Source: Motacilla alba alba (Eukaryota; Chordata; Aves; Passeriformes; Motacillidae). From it: DNA of 64,000 bases. The position numbers and the translations under genes were made by a program. Below the pieces are notes generated by a model. The model saw only the letters and a program-made list of their open reading frames with translations, did not search any database and was not told the DNA's origin. Positions 10,614-22,200 of the stretch are shown here, piece by piece. Location: assembly GCF_015832195.1 (NCBI RefSeq), contig NC_052046.1, forward strand, positions 22,002,161-22,066,160, read 5' to 3'. Each line of letters begins with the position of its first letter. The stretch's first letter is position 1.

Positions 10614-13600
10614 TTTCTCCAAAGAGCATGGCTCAGTTGAGGGGAGAATCCAGCCTCCTTGGCAGAAGGAGGAATTCTTGAATAATTCCTAGGTTCTTTG
10701 GAAAATGATTGGAAGCATTGAAATAAGAATATTACATGGGAATTTAGACATTCTTTCACCTTGATTATTTTTTTGTTAGTTTGAGGATCTGTTGGTTCAT
10801 TCTTTACAATTGTGAAGACAACGAACATTTGTACACTGGTATTCAATGGAAATAAACATTTATCCTCTGGTTTCAATATCCAGTCAAATATTTGAATTAT
10901 TTCATTTCATTTGAAAGAGGCACTGGGGGCTTTTAGACTCCTATAGCTCAGACCCAAACAAAAAATTAGTCCCTAACCCCTACTGCAACACACTGGAAAT
11001 GAAGGCCTGCTGACTGCACTCCTTGAAAGGATAGAGGAAAATATTTTAGTGAGTTTGAAGAGCTGTGCCCCATTTGAAAAATTTTCTTTTGCCAGTATTT
11101 TGATATCAGCAGGTCTGGGGAGCTTTCTTAGATACTGTCGGGCTCCATTTTGATCTACCCAGAAGTGGTTTCATCTCTCAAGTGGTATTTCCTCCGTGTC
11201 TACACCAGGGTGAATGACGGCCACAGTCCTGAGCACCCAGGCATCCCTTGAAGCCACTTTGTCTTATCTCTGCATTTGTGTCACAGTTAATTCTCAAAGA
11301 CTCCTGCAATAATGAGTTTAATATCTACTTTTATTATGTAAATAATTAATTTGCCTTTCTCTACTAGCATTGCCTACAGTGGTGGTAGCCACCCAGCTGG
11401 CAACAGAGACCATTTTACAAAGACTTGTAGTGGAACTGCAGCACCATCACTGGGGTCAGCTCCCATTCCCCAACAGCCCTCATCAGGATGAAGATGTTGT
11501 TGATGAAACATGATTACACACAGAAAATCCTCTATGGACTCAACAGTCAAAACTGTAAGTGAGAAAAATACCTGGGATCTATATGCTGGTGGCTGCCCAA
11601 ATTTATGATGATATGATGATGCATGTCCAAATTTAGATCTCTGTTTAAATGCCTGAACTCTCCTGAAGGAAGTATGTTCCTGACCTTGCTTTGGGTGCCC
11701 CATACTGCTGGACAAGGCACAGGTCTGGCCAAGACCCCATCTATCCCTATGGCATAGTTCTTCAAAAAGAAACTTACTTTCTTGCTGACTGGTCAGTAAA
11801 GTAATGCATCAAACTGAAGTTGGGTGTACCAAACCAGAAGCACACCTAGGGCTGTGCCAACAGATGGTGAGATCCTAACTTTCTTCAACTCTTTTCCATC
11901 CATTCTCCCTTAAAGTCTTCTAACATCCACAACTGTATGTCTTCTGTCTAAGCTAGTGAGCTCAGATTCCAGTCCAAAATGCAGTATAGAAGTATCTACA
12001 AAAATCTGGCTCTATCTACCTAAAAGTTGAGTATTCAAAATTGCAACTTCTGGAACTGATGATGATAATTTTCATGAGATTTAATATGTATGTGAGAATT
12101 TAGAAAATAAAATGGTAAAACGTTAACACTCTAAAAAGAGCTAAAAAAGAGAATGTTTCCTGCAGCTGGTCTGTAGTTCTTGCACTGTGTGCAAGTGGCA
12201 CAATTAATCCACTTTCATGTAAATGCTGGAAGAAATAATTATCTACTTCTGATTTGTGGGGACTTTTCTTTATTCGCAAATACTGTGTTACTCACAGAAG
12301 ACTCCAGAGCTATTGGTAACAATCTCTTCAACAGAACAGCTATGTTTATTAATATTTGTCTCTGCCAGCTCATAAAATTATAAAAAGAGCTTGTTTATAA
12401 TACAAGACAAAATCATGTTAACTTTAGGGACAATTGCCAGACTGAAAACCCCAGGAATTATTACCACTACAATCAGTACCAAGGGACTGAGATTATTAAT
12501 TTTAACAATCTTTGTTATCTTTCTTGAACTCTTCTCAGCATCTAGACATCAAAAGCCAGTTCATTTCTACATTCATCCTCATCTGTGAGAAATGAACAGC
12601 TTTGCCCTTGCTGAACACAGGCTCTGGTGACTCCCACATTTTCTTTCTTTGTCCCAATCCCCAATTAGCAGGGGATAAGGAATATTTGCACTTAAAATTG
12701 ATAACTCAGCTTGCTCTTCTGGGGAAAGGAAAAGGCCATAAGATACATTTCTGTCCTTTAATCAAAAAGGATTTTTACGTAACCTTGGTTACAGCTGGCA
12801 TTCTGAAAACTCAATGCTGTACAGGAATTTGGCTCCATGGGGGTAATCCTAGGTGCATTGAGAGCAAGAAGGGCCACATTCCAGTGGACCTTGGTGTTTT
12901 CAAGAAATGTGGAAAGTGGCTCATGTCCAGGGAGGCTGATGTCCTCAGTACCCATCTTGCCTTGCCCACACCACAGCTGGGGACCTCATGGGCCCTCTTG
13001 CAGAGCTGCATGGAATTCCAGCGTGCTGTGGTGACTTCAGCAGGATGTGTCTTAAGTTTTTCATTTTTCTTTCTTTATTACTGAGCTGTGTCCCTGAGGA
13101 AAGTGGACCACATTTCCAGCTTCCAGCAGACAGAGGAACAAATGTCACAAAACTGATTTGCACCATGAAACACATTGTGATGAAGGCCTGGCACCTCTGA
13201 TCTGAAGTCTCCCATTTGCCACTTGATTTAGGCAAAACCGCAAGTACCTCAAACACAGTTACTTACTTAGCTTTCAGTCACCTGGATTTAAGTAAGATCC
13301 ATGCTGTTACACTAATCAATTTTTTCCTCTTTTAATTCTAGTGTGTCTGCATAATGCAGGCAATAAAATACAGACAGAAGGAGCTGCAAGATAAGAAAAG
13401 GTAGAGGTTTGACCATTTTTCAAATTAATCCAATTGCTTTATGTCATTTGAGAAGATAACATGCTTTTTCCTCTTGTTGCTAATGGAATTGAAGCCTCAG
13501 AAATCCCCAGAACAGGATGGTTTGCTCAGCCTCAGCCATGGTCTTTTGGCAAGTGCCAGGGAAGAGCAAATCGCTCCAAATGGGGCCACATATACTCACT

Positions 13601-13626
13601 GGTGGGGAGCCAGAGCAGGCTTATGG

Positions 13627-13695
13627 TTTCCAATGTCCAGCCACAGCATAATGTACTCACATGATTTCCAATGTCCAGCCACAGCATAATGTACT
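13627..13695. repeat. 38-bp tandem duplication
   Basis: A block starting TTTCCAATGTCCAGCCACAG at 13627 recurs at 13665. The second copy is identical for about 31 bp before diverging after GTACT. The period is 38 bp. Confidence 0.93.
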
Positions 13696-14604
13696 GACTG
13701 CTCTTCTTGACCACAACCCAAAGGGAGCGGTTTCACCCATAAAAGAGAGGACTCCTTCAGTCCAGTAAACCCAACAAAGTTCTGAGCACAATCAGAGCTG
13801 TCAGCCACATGTGATCCCAAACCTTTCAATCCTATAAATCTCCCGAATGTCTATGTTTTTTAAATTAGAGTTTAAATTCAATTCACACAATTTTTCTTTG
13901 ATTTGCACAATGACTGTATATGGCCTACAGCATTTATGGGTGCTTCAAAACTAGCACATTGTGGACAGCACAAACAACACAATGAGCTGGGATCTGTGCC
14001 ACAGTGAAAAAGCTGTTGTTTTGGCAAATAAGGAAGGTACAACGGTTGAGCGATGCCTTGTAAGGACTTCTGGTGCCTAAGGGATTTAATAGGGAGTTTT
14101 GAATACCTTCTAAGAGGAGAATGAACGAAATCACTAAAAATTCAGGTTCATGTTATGAAATGGAAAATAGTCCAAGGACACATTCATTGTTATTCATGGA
14201 TATCTCATTCTATTTCATGATATTTTTTAACCCTTAAAAGTACTTTTCAGAGTCCTGCTGCTGTTTGCTCCATATCATGCTATGACAAATTGTGGCTGTT
14301 GCTTCAGAAATACACTCACAACATAAGGAAAACAGGCTCTAGGGGATTAAATGTAATTCCACTTGAAGGCCCATTTTAAGGTAGCACCTGAAAAAATGTA
14401 TCGGCTGCATATGCATAAGGCCCAAGCATCTACACAGGCAGTTATCCAGGAAATGTCTCTAAGTGAGAGAATCTGGAGACAACATAGAACATTTCTCTTT
14501 CTGGAACCATTTTCTCTAAATAGAACACATGGACCCTAATCCACCAGAACACAATGCACACTGCTTAATTCTAGACATATGAGAACTTCCCATTGTGTGG
14601 TGTA

Positions 14605-14651
14605 CCTGGGCAGATCAGCTAGCTGGGCAGATCAGCTACCTGGGCTGATGA
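14605..14651. repeat. 17-bp tandem repeat, about 2.7 copies
   Basis: The motif CTGGGCAGATCAGCTA is repeated with a period of 17 bp starting near 14606, 14623 and 14640. The third copy is partial and diverged (CTGGGCTGAT). No gene overlaps it. Confidence 0.85.
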
Positions 14652-15945
14652 AAAGCCTTTAATAACTAAGCAAATAAGTCTTCCTGCTTTCGGCAGGACT
14701 GCACATGTGCTTCATATTAACACAAGTACTGTGCTAGAGCTTTTCACTCCTGAGATGGGCTCTATTTGCTTTTTCCTTGATCTGGGACTAGTTTAAACAA
14801 AAATATTCATCACTCTTAATTCTTTGTGACACATAAGTACCAAAAAATTACCATGATGAAGCTGCAAAATCTGCTTGATGATTCAAGGCAAGGTACAAAA
14901 AGATGGTGCTAAGCATGTGGTGGAGGGTGCCGTTATACTTCTGACAGTGAGCCTTTAGCCTTGCCCCAGCTGCTTTCACCCTGAAGTTTCAGGTGCTTTT
15001 GTGCAATGAAGCCTGCAAGGACAAGGTTTGGGGAAGGAAAACCTGCTGCAGCAGGCTCAGAGACAAGGCTTGCCACAACAGGGACCAGCAGCAAGGGTCC
15101 CTGATGACTTCCTGCTGACAGAAACATATTTAGGTGGTGCACGGGCAAAGCACAACTTTCCAGCAGTCCTGCCCTGCACAGCAGCAGACAGCCTTCAGCT
15201 CCTCTCCTGGCAGCACTGACTGACTGCCAGGGGTTACCAGGACACTGAGTGATGACTCAAAAAGTGACTTCTTTTACTATACACATGCATTTTGTTTTAT
15301 GTTGACTACAGATCCCAGCTCAGAGATTGCACACGATAGGATAGTTTGCAAGGTCTCAACCAACAAATGACACTTTCTTTAAGGACACATGTTGCCATTT
15401 GCTTTTCAACACCTCCCTGTAACTTTACACACACAGTCTGGGTTTATTTTGAAACAACATACCACAGCATAAAGTTTACAGCTGTCCTCAGACCCACTTC
15501 CAGGAAAGGGCTCTGTGTCACCCTACACTGCCAACCACCTCTGTGACTGTAGACTTTGTTGTGCCTCAGCTGAAGCAGGAATAATATGTGTTGGAAGAGT
15601 CAACCTTTCCTGATGTTCTCTTGTGAATGCTAGGTACAACCATTGCAAAACTCCACTAGAATACAATGCTCACCTTCCTCCGAGTAAGAAAGAGTATGAA
15701 ATACTTGATGGATAAATTATTTTTGGTTCAGATAGCACCTGCTCTTCCACTCCATCACCCCATCACCACTCTATTGAGTTTTTCAAATTAACTGACCATT
15801 ATGGCTTTAAGACTCCGCTCCATTTAGATGAAATAGGTATAGATCTACACCTATATTTGAAGCCAAAGTAAAACACCTCAGGACTTCTAGGGCAGCCTGT
15901 CAATCATCTGCCTGGTCAAGGAAGGTACCAACACAGAGTAATACT

Positions 15946-16235
15946 ATAGAATCATAGAATGGTTTGGATTGGAAGGGACGTTAAAGATCATGTAGTTTCA
16001 AGCCCTCTGCCATGAGCAAGGACACCTTCCACTAGTCCAGGTTGCCCAGAGTTCCATCCAGCCTCGCCTTGAACACTTACTTCCACATGTTGTTGTTGGC
16101 ATCCACAATTTCTCTGGGCAACCTGTCCCAGTGCCTCACCACCAATGAAGTATTTTTTACTAATATCTAATCAATCTATGCCTATTCTTGCTCAGTTCGA
16201 AGCAATTCCCCCTTGTCTTGTCACGACATTCTCTT
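15946..16235 (-). mobile_element. CR1 LINE 3' region, minus strand
   Basis: It begins ATAGAATCATAGAATGG, the reverse complement of the CR1 3' terminus, and continues through the expected blocks. One corresponds to the phrase 'gacaccttccactagnccagg' and another to the region around 'gggcaacctgtcccagtgcc'. Together these encode and flank the C-terminal end of ORF2. The match to the CR1 3' consensus stops near 16235, where sequence from a more upstream part of ORF2 begins. Frame-disrupting changes make it non-functional. Confidence 0.93.
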
Positions 16236-16690
16236 GTCCATCTGTAAATTTGTTGAGGGTGCACTTGATCACTCTGTGTCATTAATAAGGCTATTAAACA
16301 GTACTACTCAACATGCAGTTGGTCTGAGGGTCACTGACATCCATCAGGAGGGACTCTAAGCCACTGACCACTACCCTCTGGATGCAACCACTCAGACAGC
16401 TTCTTATCCATCTAACAGTCCACACAACAAATCAAGGCTTTATTTGATAAATTACATCTCTAGGCCTTTCCTTGTTGCACTGGTGTATCACCCTGTCCTT
16501 GAAGGCCACTATGGCTGGTCAGGCAGGACTTGCCCTTGGTTTAGCCATGCTGGCTGTTCAAAATCATCTCCCTGTCTTCCATGTGCCTTAGCACAGTTTC
16601 TAGAAAGATCTGTTCAGTTCTTCCCAGGAACAGATGTCTGGCTAACAGGCCAGTAGTTCCCAGGTGTCCTGACAACTGCAGGCTTCTGCA
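16236..16690 (-). pseudogene. CR1 ORF2 reverse-transcriptase fragment, decayed
   Basis: The minus-strand translation carries CR1 RT landmarks in order. Near 16690 there is a block like DPGNYxPVS...TSVPGK. Around 16560-16620 comes QIFLETVLRHMEDRE...SQHG, which lies inside an uninterrupted 64-codon reading frame. A WTVRWIRxxL-like block follows near 16390, and an FNxxIND-like block near 16290. Just before the join at about 16235 there is a CTL-KF-like remnant of the segment preceding the FADD catalytic motif, but the FADD motif itself is missing. Several stops and frame changes interrupt it. It is either one CR1 copy with a large internal deletion or a second older copy interrupted by the adjacent 3' fragment. 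Confidence 0.88.
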
Positions 16691-17810
16691 CACCTCAGAG
16701 TAGCTATCTGCATGCTTCAAACACTGGCTGCACATAAGATCAGGCTTTCAGTTTGTTCTGAAGGGACAAGGTATCTTTTGTTAAGGACACTTGGTGTCAA
16801 AATATAACATAAGCAAGTTGGCATTCCTTTGTCTCCCAGAGTGCCCACAGGTCATTGCAATACTTTGGGATATTGCAAGAAATACTGTATTCCACAGTGA
16901 AAAATAAAGATACCTGTGTACCTCTGGATTTCTTAAAAGAGAAGGAATGGAAGAGCAGAAAAACAATTCCAAACATCTCTCAAAAGGGCTGAAATTTACA
17001 AAAACCACTAGTTTTAATAAGTAAAGAAAGGCTAGAGAGTGCTTTCTATTGTGGTAATTTCAAAGCAAACTGCATGATGTTGTCATCTTATTAGTGTTCA
17101 TGACTGCTTAGGATGATCATGCTTAAAGAGAAGGTAGAACTAAAGAAAAGAAGCCCCAGCAAGATAGAAACACATTGAAAAATAATACCAGTCCCTTGCC
17201 TTGTGTATCCTGAAGCAGCCTACTCATCAGTTAGAGGTGCTGGATGAACTCTCCCCTGGCTGCCTCATCAGAACTGCCAACATACCTATGCTCCTGGAAA
17301 AGGGGGACATCCCACTGAAGTCAACCTGGCATCAATTCAGTCAGTGGGTGTGGACAAAAAAACCACAAGAATAAAGCTGTCAGTGTCAAGGCTCTACTCT
17401 GTGATGATTCAGGACATTTGATCTTCGAGTGGGACAAACTTGAAGACACCAATGAGTGAAGATATTTTGCATCATCCCACAGATGCCAGCAGGCTTCCTG
17501 CAACATTGTTGCTCCAGCTGTCATGTTCTCCCAGGCTGGCATAGAGAAATGGCAGGCCCAGCATCTGGCTCGCATTCATAAGGGGTTTCCATTGCTGTTT
17601 CCATAAACAGTCTGACCTTTTTTTTTGATAGTACATTTGTATTCTTTTTGAGCCCCATGTTTTCATCTTTGGCTACTTACTCCACCCCTCCTCACACTAT
17701 ATCACAGTTCTTTTCTCCACCATCTGCTGCAAGGAGCTCATTTTTCAAAGAGACAAGGTCTTTAAGGATATAGAGGAAGAAGTTCATCAACACTGCTTTG
17801 GTCCCACCCT

Positions 17811-17841
<31 letters not shown>

Positions 17842-19094
17842 GAGCCAGGGGCCAGCTAGCCATGAAGAACATGGCTTGTTTCTTTAAACTCATTTTAAAA
17901 TAAATGTTGGTCAAGAGCACAGTGCTCCTATGCCAATCAAAAGGGGTCCACCCTGGAAGGAAACCAGATATTTGAGGATGGCACTACTCCCAGACAAAGG
18001 CAGCCACCTGCCTTGGGTGCTGCAGGTGCATAGGGACCGTGCTCAGCCCCTGGCTACTGCTGGGAACAGAGACAATGCCAAATTGCTGTTGGTGCACATG
18101 ACTTGAGCATAAAACAGAGAGAGGCAGTGCAGGGTGGGCCAGCAGCAGCTAGCTGTGCTGGAGTGAATCCCAGGCATTGCAGCATCTGGGCTTCCAACCA
18201 TGCCAAATCCTTGGCCTCCCTTCTCAGCTCTACACCTGGACTGCTGATTTTGAGATGCACTGAAAAAATGTGGCCTTCCTGATAATGTAAGAGTTGAGAC
18301 ACTTCATAGAGTTAAAAGATAACAAAAACTCCCAGCCTTGAGCCAGGTCTCCCATATGAGAGGTACCCCAGATGAGCACCCATAAATTGCGATACCATCA
18401 CCTTGTGGGGCATGATGTACAACAAGGAGGTGAGGGCTCATTCTCCAGGTGCAAACCACTGGACTGATCTGCTGAGGTAGAGCTGAACATTCATGTCATC
18501 ATTGACAACCCTTTGAAGCAGTGATTTTATTTTGCCCAAACTCTTCCAGCGCACAGTGCCTTCCTGCAGTGGTGAGGTAAGGCTGAAGGCTCAGAAACAA
18601 GCACTTCCTAGAGGAGCACAGCCCTAAGGCTGGCAGATGGCACCAGCAGAGACTGCATGGAGGAAAAGGAAGGACTGTGGTGCATAGAGCTCATCAGTAG
18701 ATGCCAGCTGGGTGATGCTCTGCTCTGGCCAAAGGGCAGCCAGAACCACAGTCATACCATCATGGTCTCTGTGAATGTTTAATGTTCTGTTGTTTAGAAC
18801 TTATTACTTCAGACCTGGAAATCAGACCTCTTTTCAGGTTTTATGGTAAGTGTGAAATACTCTGGCAGATCTCACAGCTCTGATTCAGCATGGAATGGGT
18901 AAGGCATAAATTGAGAGAATTTATCATATTAGTGGGGGCAGATATGTTCCTCCACTATAGTTTGGGGGACCCCATGCAGAAAAGAGACCTAGACAGTATT
19001 TTGGCAGCAACAAGAAGCCAGCAAATCAGTTTCTGTCTCATGCTGTGCCCCACTCTGTGCCATCGTGATAGCCATGCCACTGCCCAACACCATT
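16691..19094. other. Unique non-coding sequence, no gene recognised
   Basis: No convincing coding region; the ORFs present are at most 84 codons. It contains a 27-T run at 17810. Otherwise I see nothing beyond ordinary unique sequence. Confidence 0.6.
17810..17836. repeat. Poly(T) tract, 27 T
   Basis: An uninterrupted run of 27 T preceded by CCCACCC and followed by GAGGGGAGCC. It could be the poly(A) tail of a minus-strand retrocopy, but I recognise no parent gene in the adjoining sequence. Confidence 0.9.
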
Positions 19095-19221
19095 AGAATC
19101 ATGGAATCATTTAGGTTGGAAAAGACCTCTAGGACCATTGAATCCAATGATTAGCCCAACATGGCCAAGTCCACCACTAAACCATGTCCCCAAGCAGCGC
19201 ATTTGTTTGTCTTTTAAATTT
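19095..19221 (-). mobile_element. CR1 LINE 3' end, 5'-truncated
   Basis: Opening with AGAATCATGGAATCATTTAG, it continues through GACCTCTAGGACCATTG and the AAGTCCACCACTAAACCATG block. That order is the reverse complement of a CR1 3' end of the subtype whose consensus contains 'ccatggtttagtggtgga'. The match fades near the CTTTTAAAT block at about 19218. Only about 127 bp remains, which is too short to code for anything. Confidence 0.95.
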
Positions 19222-22200
19222 GGAGAAGGTCGTCTCCATGCAGGGTTGAGTGTGGCACGCACTGTCCTCCCCAGATCTGAAGGTTTATTCAGTCCTTATT
19301 GTTGATGCCTGAATGAAAAAGCTATGCAGTAGGTCTGAGTTGCAGAGACAAGTGGAAAACAAACTGGAAAATTTAGAATGCCCACTGCTTCCTGATGCCA
19401 AGTCAAAATTAATCAGGCTGCTTGATCTCTGTTGTGATTGCTGACAGAGAAGTGTATGCATATTGCCTTGTTTTCTCTCTATCGTCCAACCTGCCCTGGG
19501 GTCATATAATTTACAGGTAATTAAGTTCAGCAAAGATTATTGAAAAACTGAAGAGGATGCCAAGCTAACTTGCTTTTATCCATCTGCCAATGAGGCCACA
19601 GTATAATTTTACTCCCCATCCCTTAGAAGTAATTGTGTCAAAAAAAATCACTTAGGAAAATCACCTCTTCAGTTTTTCAGGTAAAAGGCCTTTCAATTCT
19701 AGTATCTCCCCACTTAAGTCTTTGCAGATGCCTAACTCCTGCAGAAGCTAAAGAGAAGGGTGCAATTTTGGTCCAGGGGAAATATGTCCACATAGGTCAT
19801 TAGTGGAAGAGAGAAGGAATATTCCTCTTTAAGATACTAATGATAACACAGAGTTTGGGCTAATCCACACTGATGTGCAAGAACTCTCTTCAAAGAGGTC
19901 ATGACATAGGGTACCTATGGAGTAAAACTACCTGAGCATTTAGTGGTTTTCTGACCAGCACCCAAAAAGTTTTCAAAGTTTGAAGAGTTTCTTTAATAAA
20001 AACACAAACACAAGCAAACAAACAAAACCCACCTTATTCTTTTGCAGGAAAAAATTACTTCAAATGGTTTAAGAAACACAACCATGAATATGCTCTTTGA
20101 TTTTCAAGTTTGATAACTAGCGGAATTTGGTCTTACTGTAAAAATCACTGCCATATTTGTTCTGAAAATTCATTTTAAATATTCAAAACCAGGTGAAATA
20201 GTGTTTTAAAAATAAAATAATTAGCTCTGGTACAACTAAAGTTCACTACAAGGCACAAAAGAAGACCATCTTTCAATCAGAACTTCCATCTTATTTTTTA
20301 CGACAATATGAAGTATTCACACTTGTAATAGAGGTCCATCTGTCACAGTGCCCTATCTGCTGGTGGCTATTGACAGCTGTCAAGGAGAAACATTATTCTT
20401 TTTGAGCTTTTTTACCCACAGTTCAGCCATGATTTCCTGAGCCAGAGATCACATCCGGGCCACCAGGAAACACACTGGAAACCTCTGGACAACATCTACT
20501 GAAGTCATGAAGGACTGAGGCTTTCCTATTTCAAAGTTGTTTCAGTGTACTCTTCCAGGTGGGCTGTAAAGTCATACAAACCCTAGCCCAAACCTCCTGT
20601 TGCAGACCTGATTTTCAGCAATTAACAGTGTGGCAAATTGGTACAGGTATCACACCAAGCAAAAAAAACCCAAACTACAAATCGCAAACTCTGACTCTTG
20701 AGTACCCATCCTGAGGCCTGTTTTAAACAGACTTTTCAGCATATAAAATTTTTTCCAAGCTTTGAGAGGCTATTGGAATTCTGGAAGTTACACTGGTGAT
20801 TCAGGAAAGCTTTCAGGGCTATTTGCAATTTTTTCATTTCCTTAGGGATGGGCTACTCTCTTGGTGCAAAAACATGCCATTCCTATTCATAGCATGTGAG
20901 CAGCATGTTCACACAAAGAAGCAATATACCCCCTAGTGACCAGATCAGATAGGGTCTATCCAGCAGACAGAAGTTTGCCTATTCGATGTTGCAAATCACA
21001 TTTTCATGCTTGCAAGGTGCTGTTTGCATGTTGCTTGGGGACATTTCTTCCTGGGGTGCTGCTGAGTGCCAGGGGTAGAGCTCCGGCTGAGGAAGGAGCC
21101 AGGCAAGTAAAAAATGAGGCGTTGTTTTTTGTGTGCACTCTCCCACACCACACACTGTCACACTGCACAGAATGAGCACAACCCTCTTACACCAGCAAAT
21201 CAACAGTGCCTCAGCTGTAAGCTAGTATTTTCAAGCTGTGGAAGTAATTAGTCTTCCCCCATTTCAGACACCATTACTGAAGTCACTGCGCATAAAAAGC
21301 CCACTGCCCCAAAAAACTATGCTGGCAGCAGTGATGCTGAGTGGCACACCTCATTGGCCATATTCACTCATGGACAAGCCCTGATCATCCCTACTTAGGT
21401 CCCCAAGGCCACAATGAAGCTCTTACAGGCTAGATGGCAAAAAGAGAGCAGGCACAATGTCTGCATACAGCACAAGCAAAACCTCTGACTTATTTATGGA
21501 TGAATGGATAAAGCCAAGAACCTGAATATGTGTAACATAAACCAGAACACTTATGTGCACACCCAGCCACACTGACAGTTGTCTCACTCTTCTGTTTCAA
21601 CTTCCCAGCCAAGCAGTGCCTTCTCCCAATGTCTTTCCTATCTCTTATTTACTGGGAAGTTTATCCCCACATGCACCTTGAAAATTTTTATGTGCTTCTT
21701 TCTAAATAGAGACATAAGAGTAAAATATCATGTTCCCTGGAAAAAGAATGTTCTAAATTTATTCCTTGCCAAATCATCAGTCCCAGAGAGCAATAAGAAC
21801 ACTCCTGTTCAGGTTTTCATATGCCAAAGTATATGGGGTTTATCATTGTTTTAATGCATAAAAAATGCAATGGGCTGGAGTCCTCCTGCTGCAGCAGAGC
21901 AAATGTGAATTTAATATTTTACAGTGATGTCTTGTCTGGAAAGAAGTCTTTCGTTACCAGCTATATGTTTGCTTTTTCACAGCTAGTCCAGAGGTATTTT
22001 AGCACCCAGAATCTGGTGCCTGAGGAGGAGAGTAGTTTAGATTTTTGTGACCACAGGTGGGTCTAACTGCAGCAGAACAATTGCACAAGTGAAATAAGAT
22101 ACATGGACAGCAGCATGGACAGGGCTTTCTGGACACCAGGATTAGCAGCCGTCTCAGGCAGCTAAACCATATGAAGATAGGAACTAATGCAAAATTTTGC

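Larger units (their letters stand above)
10480..15945. other. Unique non-coding sequence, no gene recognised
   Basis: The longest ORF is 160 codons (plus strand, 12602-13084). Its translation has no motif, signal peptide or domain I recognise, and it overlaps other ORFs in several frames, so I do not call it a gene. Local structure consists of a TTG microsatellite, a 38-bp duplication at 13627, a 17-bp repeat at 14605 and a 14-bp palindrome at 15042-15055. Confidence 0.6.

Noticed and set aside
12602..13084. 160-codon plus-strand ORF
   Set aside because: No recognisable domain or exon signals, and ORFs of similar quality overlap it on the other strand.
17810..17836. Poly(T) run as the tail of a processed pseudogene
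   Set aside because: No similarity to a recognisable mRNA in the sequence to its right.
20020..20105. Acceptor-like TTCTTTTGCAG followed by the short open peptide KNYFKWFKKHNHEYAL
   Set aside because: Only 17 codons before a stop, no partner exon, and no match to a protein I know.
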